This document shows positions 7,560 through 15,559 of a stretch of 64,000 nt of DNA, piece by piece. Each line of letters begins with the position of its first letter. Positions within the stretch are counted from its first letter, which is position 1. The notes beneath the pieces were generated by a model. That model saw only the letters and a list, made by a program, of their open reading frames with translations. It made no database searches and was not told where the DNA came from. Both the position numbers and the translations under genes were made by a program. Where the stretch lies: positions 7,346 to 71,345 of the forward strand of contig JBFWSG010000027.1 of assembly GCA_050248495.1 (NCBI GenBank), in the 5' to 3' direction. The stretch is from DASYDU01 sp050248495 (GTDB lineage Bacteria; Planctomycetota; Planctomycetia; Pirellulales; Lacipirellulaceae).

Positions 7560-8942
7560 TCAGACTCGACATGGTATTGAATTTGTCGCGTCTCGAGTGG
7601 GGGAGGAGGTCAAGGCACGAAATAATGCATCGATCTCTTGTTTCGTGCGTTCTTCGGTCACCGCCACCAGAAAACAGTCGTCGAGCTCGGGATACCATTG
7701 CCCCAACGGCACGCCGGCGAGGAAGCCGGCTTCGAGCGCGTCGGCCATCAGCTCTTCGACACGGCCTTCGCGGTCGCGGACGACGAACTCTTTGAACGTC
7801 GGTGCGGCGAATGCCAGCTCGAAGCGTTCGCTCGCGCAGAGGTTCTCGGCGGCGTAGCGTGACTTCTGCAGGCAGAGGTTCGCCGTTTCGCGGAGGCCTT
7901 CGGGGCCCAACAGCGCCAGGTAGATCGTGGCCCGCAGGGCGAATAGGCCCTGGTTGGTGCAGACGTTGCTCGTGGCCTTCTCGCGGCGAATGTGTTGTTC
8001 GCGGGTCTGCATCGTGAGCACGAAGCAGCGTTTGCCGCGGCGATCGACCGTCTGGCCGGCGATGCGGCCCGGCATGCGGCGGACCAGTTTTTCTCGGCAG
8101 GCCATGATGCCGAGGTACGGGCCGCCGTATTGCATCGGCGTGCCGAGCGTGTGGCCCTCGGCGACCGCGATGTCGGCGCCCCAGTCGCCGGGTCGCTTCA
8201 ACAGGCCGAGGCTGAGCGGGTCGAACGCGGCTACGACCAGCGCGCCGGCGTCGTGGGCGATTTTGGCCAGCGCTTCGGCATCTTCGATCGCGCCAAAGAA
8301 ATTCGGCTGCTGGATCACGACGCAGGCCGTCGCGTCATCGACGCCGGCGGACAAATCTTTGGGCGTCAGGACGCCGGCCGGAGTGCCGACGGTTTCCATC
8401 TTCACGCCGAGGTTTTCCAGATAGGTGGCGATCGTGAGCCGATACTCGGGATGCAGACTCGCCGGCACCACGACCTTGCCGTAACGGCTGGTGGAACTGA
8501 TCGCCATCAGGACGGCTTCCGCCGCGGCGCTGCCGCCGTCGTAAAGGCTGGCATTGGACACGTCGAGGCCCGTGAGCCGCGCGATCAGCGTCTGGTATTC
8601 GAACACGACCTGCAGATTGCCCTGGCTGACCTCGGCCTGGTAGGGCGTGTAGGAAGTATAAAACTCGCCGCGGCCGGCGATCTCGTCGACGACCGCCGGG
8701 ACGAAGTGGTCGTAGCTGCCGCCGCCCAGGAAACAGATCTTGCTCTGTGCGTTGGCGTTCTTGGCCGCGAGCGCCGCCATGTGCTGCGTGAGCTCGATCT
8801 CGCTCATGGCCGGCGGAATGGTCAACTCGCGCTGGAGCCGCAAGTCGGCCGGAACCATTGCAAAGAGATCGTCAATCGAGCGGGCACCAATCGCGTCGAG
8901 CATCGCGCGTTGGTCTTCGGGCGTGTTATACAAGTAAGGCAT
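7560..8942 (-). CDS. gcvPA: Glycine dehydrogenase (decarboxylating) subunit 1
   Basis: 460 residues, the N-terminal half of the split P-protein. Motifs: PYLYNTPEDQRAML at the start, FLGGGSYDHFVPAVV, FYTSYTPYQAEVSQG, SNASLYDGGSAAAEA, and near the C-terminus LAFAAPTFKEFVV. These match the GcvPA family throughout. It works as a heterodimer with GcvPB. Translation starts at the ATG at 8940-8942, immediately next to a heptamer repeat tract and the broken four-helix-bundle gene. The C-terminal tail after FRALTSSP is slightly longer than usual and looks unconserved. Confidence 0.96.
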   Translation of the reverse strand: MPYLYNTPEDQRAMLDAIGARSIDDLFAMVPADLRLQRELTIPPAMSEIELTQHMAALAAKNANAQSKICFLGGGSYDHFVPAVVDEIAGRGEFYTSYTPYQAEVSQGNLQVVFEYQTLIARLTGLDVSNASLYDGGSAAAEAVLMAISSTSRYGKVVVPASLHPEYRLTIATYLENLGVKMETVGTPAGVLTPKDLSAGVDDATACVVIQQPNFFGAIEDAEALAKIAHDAGALVVAAFDPLSLGLLKRPGDWGADIAVAEGHTLGTPMQYGGPYLGIMACREKLVRRMPGRIAGQTVDRRGKRCFVLTMQTREQHIRREKATSNVCTNQGLFALRATIYLALLGPEGLRETANLCLQKSRYAAENLCASERFELAFAAPTFKEFVVRDREGRVEELMADALEAGFLAGVPLGQWYPELDDCFLVAVTEERTKQEIDALFRALTSSPTRDATNSIPCRV

Positions 8943-8949
8943 TTGGGAA

Positions 8950-8981
8950 AATGACTAATGAAGAATGTCTAATGACTAATA
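8950..8981. repeat. Degenerate heptamer repeat tract (AATGACT type), left flank of four-helix-bundle cassette
   Basis: Units of about 7 bp (AATGACT, AATGAAG, AATGTCT, AATGACT). It is related in inverted orientation to the tract at 9378-9411. Confidence 0.65.
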
Positions 8982-8989
8982 GGGAAGAA

Positions 8990-9381
8990 TTACTGGTCGC
9001 CGGAAGATCGCCAAATTTTCGCAAAGATCAAATGCAACTCTTTTGCTTCTTGCCATAGTGGGCGAGCCTTCTGTTTGCATTTTGGCGCCGCTCGTGCAAG
9101 CATACGAAACCAGTACTTAGTTTCACGAGATTCCTTCCGGCATAGGCCGATCTTGTGGCGAAAGTCGCGTTTCGATTCGGCGTCGTCCAATTTGCCCCAA
9201 TACTTGTGGCTGCTCGAATCAATTGGGTTATCAACGGGCTGGTGACTGGATTTCGATTGATCGATAAAGCAAAGTCGACAACGTTTTCGGAAAACGCAGC
9301 AGTTCGTTCCTCAAGGTCATATTTGTGCCTGGGGGTGTCGCCAGATTCTCCATCATCGATGTCTGACTCACCGTCGTTCAT
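8990..9381 (-). pseudogene. Four-helix-bundle protein (23S rRNA-intervening-sequence/S23 family), frameshifted
   Basis: Two overlapping frames together make one family member. The first runs from the ATG at 9379-9381 and carries KYDLEERTAAFSENVVDFA and LIRAATSIGANW. The second begins near 9190 with DDAESKRDFRHKIGLCRKES and RETKYWFRML. In intact relatives GANY/W is followed by a few residues (typically xEA) and then DDAES. Here these are missing and the frame changes at that point, near 9188-9193. A small deletion is the simplest explanation. The acidic N-terminus (MNDGESDIDDGESGD) comes from the flanking repeat tract. The family forms pentameric helical bundles; free-standing members have no settled role. 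Confidence 0.75.
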
Positions 9382-9411
9382 TGGTCATTCGTCATTAGAA
9401 ATTCGTCATTC
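9378..9411. repeat. Degenerate heptamer repeat tract (ATTCGTC type), right flank of four-helix-bundle cassette
   Basis: TCATTCGTCATT-type units that mirror the left tract at 8950-8981. The tract contains the start codon of the broken gene and the stop codon of gcvH (9406-9408). Confidence 0.65.
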
Positions 9412-9798
9412 TTCCGTGCACTGTTTCTGGTAGGCAGCGTAGTCGAGCAGATTCTTCAGGTTTGCGTCGTCGGTCACTTTGAGTTTAGCGATCCAACCGG
9501 CGGCGAATGGATCCTTGCTGAGTGTGTCGAGGTCGTCGGCAAGACGGCTATTCACTTCGATCACTTCGCCGGCGACCGGGGCATACACATCGCTCACGGC
9601 CTTCACCGACTCGACCTCGCAAAACGATTCGCCCGCCTGTACCTGCCGGCCGACTTTGGGGAGCTCGATGAACACGAGATCCGTAAGCGCGTCGACTGCA
9701 AAAGCCGTGAGGCCCATCGTGGCGACTTTCCGGCCCCCCTCGTCGGCGACAGCGACCCATTCGTGCGTCTTGGCGTACAGCAAGCTTTCTGGTTTCAC
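9406..9798 (-). CDS. gcvH: Glycine cleavage system H protein
   Basis: 130 residues from a GTG at 9796-9798, preceded by AAGGAG at a 7-base spacing. The family length is ~127. The lipoyl-domain signature is intact: ESFCEVESVKAVSDVYAPVAGEV, with the Lys of SVKAV as the lipoylated residue. YAKTHEWV at the N-terminus and DPFAAGWIAKLKV near the C-terminus are typical. GcvH carries the aminomethyl group between the P- and T-proteins on its lipoyl arm. The lipoyl-forming enzyme is encoded at the end of the same cluster (4683-5489). Its stop codon lies in a heptamer tract. Confidence 0.96.
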   Translation of the reverse strand: MKPESLLYAKTHEWVAVADEGGRKVATMGLTAFAVDALTDLVFIELPKVGRQVQAGESFCEVESVKAVSDVYAPVAGEVIEVNSRLADDLDTLSKDPFAAGWIAKLKVTDDANLKNLLDYAAYQKQCTEE

Positions 9799-9840
9799 AG
9801 GGCAACTCCTTCGATCCATTTCACCACGGAGGCACGGAGA

Positions 9841-9914
9841 TGAATGACTAATTTTCGAATGCCGAATGACGAATGAAATTCAATTCGTCATTCGGCATTA
9901 GTCATTCGTCATTT
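9841..9914. repeat. Heptamer repeat tract forming a long hairpin between gcvT and gcvH
   Basis: GAATGAC-type units run into ATTCGTC-type units, so the tract is an inverted repeat. AATGCCGAATGACGAAT (near 9859) pairs with ATTCGTCATTCGGCATT (near 9883) around a loop of about 7 bases. It may fold in the gcv transcript between the T- and H-protein cistrons. Confidence 0.7.
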
Positions 9915-9944
9915 CATCGCTCCACGCTCCCTCATCCTCTGTGG

Positions 9945-11081
9945 TTAATTTGTCTTTCCTCGTTCGTAAAACGGCAGTGGGACGACGACGGCGGCGAACG
10001 GTGTGCCGCGGACATCGGCGGCCAGTCGCGTGCCGGGAGCCTGGGCCGACGGCTGGATGTAGGCCATGGCGATGGGCCGCTCGAAGGTCGGCGAAAAGGT
10101 GCCGCTGGTGACTTCGCCGATCGGGGCGTCGCCCTGTAGCACGGCCGCGCCTTGCCGGGGCACCCGCTTGCCATCCAATTGCAGGCCGACCCGCACTGGG
10201 AGGCTCGCGTCCTTTGCGGCGCGCTCGAGCGCGTCGCGGCCGACGAACTCGCGGTCGCCGAAGTTCACCGCAAACTGCAGCCCGGCCTGAATCGGATTGA
10301 TCTGTTCGGAGAGCTCGTGGCCATAGAGCGGCATCGCCGCTTCGAGCCGCAACGTGTCGCGGGCGCCCAGACCGACCGGCTCGATGCCGTAGCTCGCGCC
10401 GGTGGACATCAGCTTCTCCCAGATGGCGGTCGCCCGTTCCGCGGTGCAGATGATCTCGCAGCCGTCTTCGCCGGTGTAGCCGGTGCGGCTGATGTAGCAC
10501 CCGATATCATCGAACAGCGTCTCTGCGCCAGTGTAGTAGCGCATCGTGGCGAGGTCGCATGCCACGAGCGGCGCCACGAGTCGCACGGCCTTGGGCCCCT
10601 GCACGGCAATCATCGCGGTGGACGTCGTCACGTCGTCGAGCCGCGTGGCGTAGTCGGGCAGCCGCCGCTGGAACCAGTCGACGATCTTCGCGCGGTTCGA
10701 GGCGTTGACCACGACCTGAAACGTGGGCGTGTCGTCGTCTGCCGGCTCTTCGGCTGCGAGGCGATACACCAGCACATCGTCGAGAATGCCGCCGCGGTCG
10801 TTGCACACCAGGCCGTAACGAACCTGGCCCGACCGCATGTCGGTCGCGCGGCGCGTGACGGTGGCGTCGAGAAAGCGGGCCGCTTCGGGTCCGTAAAACC
10901 GCAGCCGTCCCATGTGCGAAATGTCGAACAGGCCGACGTGCTTCCGCGTGGCCAGGTGCTCGGCCGTGATCGAGCCGTACTGTACCGGCATTTCCCAACC
11001 GGCAAAGTCGACCATCCGCCCGCCGTGTGCCGTGTGCCAGTCGAAGAGCGGTGTGCGGGCGAGCTGAGTGGTCATGGTCAT
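9945..11081 (-). CDS. gcvT: Glycine cleavage system T protein (aminomethyltransferase)
   Basis: 378 residues from the ATG at 11079-11081. The frame is open to 11117, and a second ATG follows two codons later. The family start lies ~10 residues before TPLFDWH, as here. Motifs: MVDFAGWEMPVQY, GLFDISHMGRLRFYG, AVQGPKAVRL, SRTGYTGEDGCEI and RLEAAMPLYGHEL. The enzyme takes the aminomethyl group from GcvH and transfers the C1 unit to tetrahydrofolate, releasing ammonia. It is the first gene of the cluster; no tandem glycine riboswitch was recognised upstream. Confidence 0.95.
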   Translation of the reverse strand: MTMTTQLARTPLFDWHTAHGGRMVDFAGWEMPVQYGSITAEHLATRKHVGLFDISHMGRLRFYGPEAARFLDATVTRRATDMRSGQVRYGLVCNDRGGILDDVLVYRLAAEEPADDDTPTFQVVVNASNRAKIVDWFQRRLPDYATRLDDVTTSTAMIAVQGPKAVRLVAPLVACDLATMRYYTGAETLFDDIGCYISRTGYTGEDGCEIICTAERATAIWEKLMSTGASYGIEPVGLGARDTLRLEAAMPLYGHELSEQINPIQAGLQFAVNFGDREFVGRDALERAAKDASLPVRVGLQLDGKRVPRQGAAVLQGDAPIGEVTSGTFSPTFERPIAMAYIQPSAQAPGTRLAADVRGTPFAAVVVPLPFYERGKTN

Positions 11082-11160
11082 CGGCGATCCGTCGCTGGAA
11101 TTAATGTCAACCGACATGATGTCAAAGATGCGTCGCCTCGCGGCGGAGGCGAGCCACCGT

Positions 11161-11190
11161 ATTCTAGTGGCAGTCGGGGCGATCTGTCAC
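11161..11190 (-). promoter_or_regulatory. Candidate sigma-70 promoter for the gcv operon
   Basis: On the minus strand GTGACA (11185-11190) is followed after 18 bases by TAGAAT (11161-11166), about 80 bp before the gcvT start. TAGAAT recurs upstream of other genes in this window. Confidence 0.4.
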
Positions 11191-11311
11191 GGGGCCGCGC
11201 CGGCGGCTCCAACCTGCTCTTTCTCCGCAAAAAAACCTGGAAACGGGCGGACCAGCATGAGATACTTGGGGCGCCGGTTGCGACCAGGGCTGCTGATGCG
11301 TCGCGCGGAGA

Positions 11312-11920
11312 ATGGATATGGCAAGCATCACTTCCAACGAATACGCGTGGCCGCCGGATGGACCGTATGCGCGATTGCTAACGGTGGCCGACCTGGCGGC
11401 GATGCCGAGCGAATTGCCCAGCGGCGATGTGCACTACGAGCTCGACGACGGGAGATTGATCGTGACGCCGCCGCCAGGAAATGAGCACGGGCTGGTGCAG
11501 GGCGAATTTGCGGCGGAATTGGTAACTCATGTGCGCAACAATGGCTTGGGGCGCGTATGGATTGAAACCGGTGTCGTGTTGTGGCGAAATCCGGATCGTT
11601 GCATCGGCCCCGATTTGTGCTTCATCGCTCAGCATCGTCTGCCGCCCAAGGTCACGCCCGAAGGTTATCTGGAGACGATTCCTGATCTGGTCGTGGAGAT
11701 TCGCAGCAAGAACGACACGCGTGCCTATTTGAAACGGAAGGCCGAGGACTATTTGAAAGCTGGGGTGCGTCTTGTTTGGGTGGTGGAGCCGGAGGCTCAA
11801 ATTGTCGTCGAATACCGTCCCAATCGTGCGGCTCAGCAATACGAGGCTGCTGCCACGCTGTCGTGCGACGACGTCGTTCCCGGTTTTCAGCTTCCGCTGG
11901 CGCAGTTGTTTCGTATGTGA
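11312..11920 (+). CDS. Uma2-family (DUF820) restriction-endonuclease-fold protein
   Basis: 202 residues, within the usual 180-220 range. The PD-(D/E)XK-like core is visible: YELDDGRLIV, then GPDLCFI, then PDLVVEIRSKNDT, with the catalytic-type Asp and Glu and a downstream Lys in LKRKAEDYLKAGVRLVWVVEP. These genes are widespread, often multi-copy, in cyanobacteria and planctomycetes. A nuclease role is inferred from the fold, not shown. It is transcribed toward the acidic protein 29 bp downstream, and its upstream region faces the gcv promoter. Confidence 0.86.
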   Translation: MDMASITSNEYAWPPDGPYARLLTVADLAAMPSELPSGDVHYELDDGRLIVTPPPGNEHGLVQGEFAAELVTHVRNNGLGRVWIETGVVLWRNPDRCIGPDLCFIAQHRLPPKVTPEGYLETIPDLVVEIRSKNDTRAYLKRKAEDYLKAGVRLVWVVEPEAQIVVEYRPNRAAQQYEAAATLSCDDVVPGFQLPLAQLFRM

Positions 11921-11948
11921 CTCAGGCTCAATTTCTGGGAGCATTGCC

Positions 11949-12374
11949 ATGGCCCACGATTCCCTGAACCCCGACAACGATCCTTTCGCCCCGCCGGTGA
12001 TTTCGACCGTCGTGCACTGCATTCATTGCGGCGAGGAGTACGACAGTTACCGGATCGAATGGCGGATCGAGCGCGATGCCGGCGGCGAGGCGCACGGTTT
12101 CTGGTGCTGCCCGATCGAAGGCTGCGACGGCAAGGGATTTGGCTTCGATATTTTTCCGGTCGATCCCGAGTACCGCGACGAGAACGGCGAGCTGATGTGG
12201 TGCAGCGACGAGTCTGGTGAAGACCATGACGAGTTCGATGATGAGCAAGAATGGGAAGACTCGGAGCTCATCGACGACAATTTTGAAGATCTGGACGGCA
12301 GTGAAACCTGGGACCAGGATGAAGCTCCGGCGAAGGGCGCTCACGCTGAGCCGGAAGACGACATTCCTTATTAG
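11949..12374 (+). CDS. Acidic protein with N-terminal CxxC zinc-binding-like region
   Basis: 141 residues. The N-terminal part holds CIHCGEEY and FWCCPIEGCDGKGFGFDIFP, a pattern that could hold one zinc ion. Residues ~70-141 are extremely acidic (about half Asp/Glu, for example EDHDEFDDEQEWEDSELIDD). There are no membrane segments. I recognise the arrangement from planctomycete hypotheticals but know of no function. It lies 29 bp after the Uma2 gene, so the two may be co-transcribed. Confidence 0.65.
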   Translation: MAHDSLNPDNDPFAPPVISTVVHCIHCGEEYDSYRIEWRIERDAGGEAHGFWCCPIEGCDGKGFGFDIFPVDPEYRDENGELMWCSDESGEDHDEFDDEQEWEDSELIDDNFEDLDGSETWDQDEAPAKGAHAEPEDDIPY

Positions 12375-12446
12375 CGACGCGAATCCTTATTTAACGACAC
12401 AGCGCAAGATTAACGACCAAGCGCAAGGTTCGATGAGGTACGGTGG

Positions 12447-13718
12447 ATGACGGTGCATTTGCGGCTCGTTGGTGTTTGCTTGGTAGTCGTTGTTGTTTTT
12501 ACGGCGGAAGGGTTGGCTGCCGAAGACTGGCCGCAGTGGCGTGGGCCGCTCGCCAGCGGCGTCGCCGCGGCGGGCGAATATCCGACCAACTTCTCCAGCG
12601 ATGAAGCCGTGGCCTGGAAGGTCGAGCTGCCAGGGGCCGGCTGTTCGACGCCGATCGTCTGGGGCGATTCGATCTACGTTACCAGCGGCGACGACGGCAA
12701 AGACGCCGTGGTCTCGTATGGTATGGATGGGCGCGAACGCTGGCGACACACCTTCGGCGCCGAACGACCCGGCAAGCATCGCAACGGCAGCGGCAGCAAT
12801 CCGTCGCCCGCGACCGACGGCAAGCACCTGGTGGTGTACTACAAGAGCGGCACGCTGGCTTGCTTCTCGCTCGAAGGCGAAGAAAAGTGGCAATTCAACG
12901 TGCAGGAGAAATATGGGCCAGATACGTTGTGGTGGGACCTTGGCACGTCGCCGGTGATCGCGGACAACCGCGTGATCCTGGCCGTCATGCAAGGGGATGA
13001 CTCGTATCTGGCTGCGTTCGACATCGACACCGGCAAAGAGCTGTGGAAGGTGCCGCGAAAGTACGTCTGCATGGAGGAGTCGGATCAAGCCTACACCACG
13101 CCGCAGGTGGTGAACGTCGACGGCCGCGATCAACTCGTCGTGTGGGGCGCCGATCATCTCACGGGACACGATCTCGACACGGGCGACGTGATTTGGGAGT
13201 GCGGCGGCTTCAATCCTAATGGCGAAGCGAATTGGCGGGTGATTGCGTCGCCAGCGATCGAAAGCGGCATGGCGATCGTGCCCTATGGCCGCGGTGAATA
13301 TCTGGCCGGCGTCCGCCTCGGCGGCAAGGGGGACGTCACCGGTTCGGCCCGCGTCTGGGAGAAGCAGGGTCGCGGCGTGAGTTCCGATGTGCCGACGCCA
13401 GCGGTGCGCGACGGCCGCGCGTACGTTCTCAATGATGCCGGCCGGATCGTGTGCCTCAACGTGGGGTCGGGCGACGAGTTGTGGTCGGACGACTTGCCGC
13501 GCAATCGCAACAAATACTTTTCATCCCCCGTGATTGGCGGCGACAAGCTCTACGCGGCGCGAGAAGATGGCATGATCTTTGTCGGCCGCATCACCGACGA
13601 CGGCTTCGAGTTGCTCTCGGAGAACGACATGGGCGAGCCGACGATCGCCGCCCCCGTGCCGATCCGCGGCGGCCTCCTGGTCCGGGGCCGCGAGCATTTG
13701 TTCCGGATCGAAGATTAA
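12447..13718 (+). CDS. Exported PQQ-like beta-propeller repeat protein
   Basis: 423 residues with a signal peptide (LVGVCLVVVVVFTAEGLAAED). The mature protein begins with the planctomycete-typical DWPQWRGP and carries beta-propeller blades with AFDIDTGKELWKV-type motifs (WxxxTGxxxW pattern). It lacks a recognisable dehydrogenase active site, so it is more likely a structural or BamB-like propeller than an alcohol dehydrogenase. Its TAA overlaps the stop codon of the convergent paralogue (13715-15010). The C-terminus ends right after a blade. Confidence 0.85.
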   Translation: MTVHLRLVGVCLVVVVVFTAEGLAAEDWPQWRGPLASGVAAAGEYPTNFSSDEAVAWKVELPGAGCSTPIVWGDSIYVTSGDDGKDAVVSYGMDGRERWRHTFGAERPGKHRNGSGSNPSPATDGKHLVVYYKSGTLACFSLEGEEKWQFNVQEKYGPDTLWWDLGTSPVIADNRVILAVMQGDDSYLAAFDIDTGKELWKVPRKYVCMEESDQAYTTPQVVNVDGRDQLVVWGADHLTGHDLDTGDVIWECGGFNPNGEANWRVIASPAIESGMAIVPYGRGEYLAGVRLGGKGDVTGSARVWEKQGRGVSSDVPTPAVRDGRAYVLNDAGRIVCLNVGSGDELWSDDLPRNRNKYFSSPVIGGDKLYAAREDGMIFVGRITDDGFELLSENDMGEPTIAAPVPIRGGLLVRGREHLFRIED

Positions 13719-15010
13719 CGGTTGGCGTCGATCGAATCGCCAATTCGCCACAAATGCGACGCAGTTCGCAGGTAAAGCGTGCCGTCGTCGACTGCCGGTG
13801 ATGCGAGCGCCCGTTCGCCGAGCTCGTTCGTGGCCACGAGTTCATATTCTTTGCCGGCCTGAATGACGTAAGTTGTGCCGTCCTCGTTGGTGAAATAGAT
13901 CCGGCCTTCGGCGAACACGGGCGACGCGGAAAATCCGCCGCCGAGCCGCTTCGTCCAATGGACGTCGCCAGACACCACGTCCAGGCACGTCGCTACGCCG
14001 TTGTCCGAGACAAAATACACCTCGTCGCCGTGAACGAGAACCGACGGCGTCGTCGGCACGCCGCGGTCGAATTTCCAGAGCACGTTGGTATCTGTCACGT
14101 CGCCCGTCGCACCGTGCGGATCGACCGCCAGCAAACTCGCGCGGATGAAGCCTGAGCAGAGGTAGAGCTTGCCGCCGGTGTAGATCGGCCGGGGGACGAC
14201 CGAGAAGCCGTCGCCATAGCGAACGCGCCACAGTTCGTGGCCGCTGTGTGGATCGTATGCACCGGCCATGCCGCTGCCCGGGCTGATGATCTGCCGCACG
14301 CCGTCGACTTCGATCACGATCGGCGTGCAGAATGAGAACGTCTTGTCGGCTTCGGTTTCGCGGGCCGTCCGCCAGCGTTCCTCACCCGTCGTCGCGTCGA
14401 GCGCGATGATGAAGGGATCCGCCTCGCCGTCGCAGCTGAACACCAACAGATCGTCGACGAGCGCGGGCGATCCGCCGTTGCCATGCTGCGGGGAATAATG
14501 GACGTCGGTCTGCCGCCAGAGGACGTTGCCTGCCAGATCGAGCGCCGCCGTGCCGAGGTGACCGAAGTGGGCGTAGATGCGGCCGCCGGCGACGATCGGC
14601 GTCGCGCTCGCCAGGCTGTTCTTTTGGTGCATGACCTTCGCGGCTTCAGCGTCGGGCCGAATCGCTTCGACGTCCCACACGATGTGCCCGTCACTAGCGT
14701 CGACGCAGATCACGCGAAGCGAAAGATCGTCGGCTTCCGCGGTGCCGGTCGCGGTGGTGAGATAGAGCTTGCCGTCTACGAGCACGGGCGACGACCAGCC
14801 GCTGCCGGGAATCGCCTGCTGCCAGGCGACGTTGTCCGTCGCGCTCCATTCGACGGGCACGTTCGTCGCCGTCGAGATGCCGTCACGCGTCGGACCGCGA
14901 AACTCGGGCCAGTCCGCGGCGGCCAGAGAGGCACAACTTCCAACGATCGCGCCGAGCAAAACGACTGTCGCGATCACGGGACCGTAAGGATGCTTCCTAT
15001 AACTGTCCAT
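13715..15010 (-). CDS. Exported PQQ-like beta-propeller repeat protein (paralogue)
   Basis: 431 residues from the ATG at 15008-15010 (MDSYRKHPYGPVIATVVL). An upstream in-frame ATG would add six residues. A hydrophobic signal segment ends at SLAAAD, followed by WPEFRGPTRDG, the same entry motif as its neighbour. Blades with ALDATTGEERWR and VDPHGATGDVTDTNVLWKF fit a seven- or eight-bladed propeller. It is paralogous to and convergent with 12447-13718, and the two stop codons share bases. It is probably periplasmic; ligand unknown. Confidence 0.85.
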   Translation of the reverse strand: MDSYRKHPYGPVIATVVLLGAIVGSCASLAAADWPEFRGPTRDGISTATNVPVEWSATDNVAWQQAIPGSGWSSPVLVDGKLYLTTATGTAEADDLSLRVICVDASDGHIVWDVEAIRPDAEAAKVMHQKNSLASATPIVAGGRIYAHFGHLGTAALDLAGNVLWRQTDVHYSPQHGNGGSPALVDDLLVFSCDGEADPFIIALDATTGEERWRTARETEADKTFSFCTPIVIEVDGVRQIISPGSGMAGAYDPHSGHELWRVRYGDGFSVVPRPIYTGGKLYLCSGFIRASLLAVDPHGATGDVTDTNVLWKFDRGVPTTPSVLVHGDEVYFVSDNGVATCLDVVSGDVHWTKRLGGGFSASPVFAEGRIYFTNEDGTTYVIQAGKEYELVATNELGERALASPAVDDGTLYLRTASHLWRIGDSIDANR

Positions 15011-15148
15011 CCGACGATGCACCCTCAATCGATATCGAACTGGAATTTCGACAGTTTCAATGCGATACTATTATTGGGTGATCCGATCACGCCCGGCAAG
15101 CGGTGCCGTTTGCATGGCTCAATATTCGCGAATCGAAGCGGAAGTGAT

Positions 15149-15352
15149 ATGAGACTAAAAGTCTTGCTGCATCCTGCGGAAGAAGGTGGCTTTTGGGTCG
15201 AGGTTCCGGCGCTGCCCGGCTGCGTTTCCGAGGGTGAATCCCGCGAAGAAGCGCTTTCCAATATTCGCGAGGCGGCCGAAGGCTGGTTGGAGGTTTCGGC
15301 CGAGCAGGCCGAGAGCGATCCGCTGGCACAAGTCGTAGAGGTTGACTTGTGA
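15149..15352 (+). CDS. hicB: HicB-like antitoxin
   Basis: 67 residues from the ATG at 15149. The HicB fold signature is clear: LHPAEEGGFWVEVPALPGCVSEGESREEALSNIREA. HicB proteins neutralise the HicA mRNA interferase and usually also repress the operon. This short form has no visible C-terminal DNA-binding helix-turn-helix, so repression would need another factor. It overlaps hicA by four bases (GTGA), a sign of translational coupling. Confidence 0.88.
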   Translation: MRLKVLLHPAEEGGFWVEVPALPGCVSEGESREEALSNIREAAEGWLEVSAEQAESDPLAQVVEVDL

Positions 15353-15555
15353 AGGTCGTTACCGGGAAGCAGCTTTGTAAATTGCTATCCCAACATGGAT
15401 GGGAGCTGAAGCGCATTCGCGGCAGTCACCACATCTTTGGTCAACCTAGCAATCCGACCATACTCACGGTACCAGTCCACGGCAACAAGCCGCTGAAGAT
15501 CGGCACGCTTCTACGACTTCTGAGAGATGCCGGTCTGACAGAACAAGATCTGTAG
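15349..15555 (+). CDS. hicA: HicA-like mRNA interferase toxin
   Basis: 68 residues from a GTG at 15349 overlapping the hicB stop. It has the double-stranded-RNA-binding-like HicA fold: GKQLCKLLSQHGWELKRIRGSHHIF followed by PVHGNKPLKIGTLLRLLRDAGLT. The His of GSHHIF is the catalytic residue of the family, so the toxin looks intact. The order antitoxin-toxin is the reverse of the classical hicAB order but is common in cyanobacteria and planctomycetes. The stop is four bases from the end of the convergent rnr gene. Confidence 0.9.
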   Translation: MKVVTGKQLCKLLSQHGWELKRIRGSHHIFGQPSNPTILTVPVHGNKPLKIGTLLRLLRDAGLTEQDL

Positions 15556-15559
15556 AACG

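Noticed and set aside
11082..11311. Glycine riboswitch upstream of gcvT
   Set aside because: The region lacks the paired aptamer cores expected of the class; only a promoter-like pair was seen.
15149..15555. Fusion of HicB with the long upstream frame (from 14483)
   Set aside because: The upstream part is antisense to the PQQ gene and Arg-rich; the ATG at 15149 begins the HicB fold.
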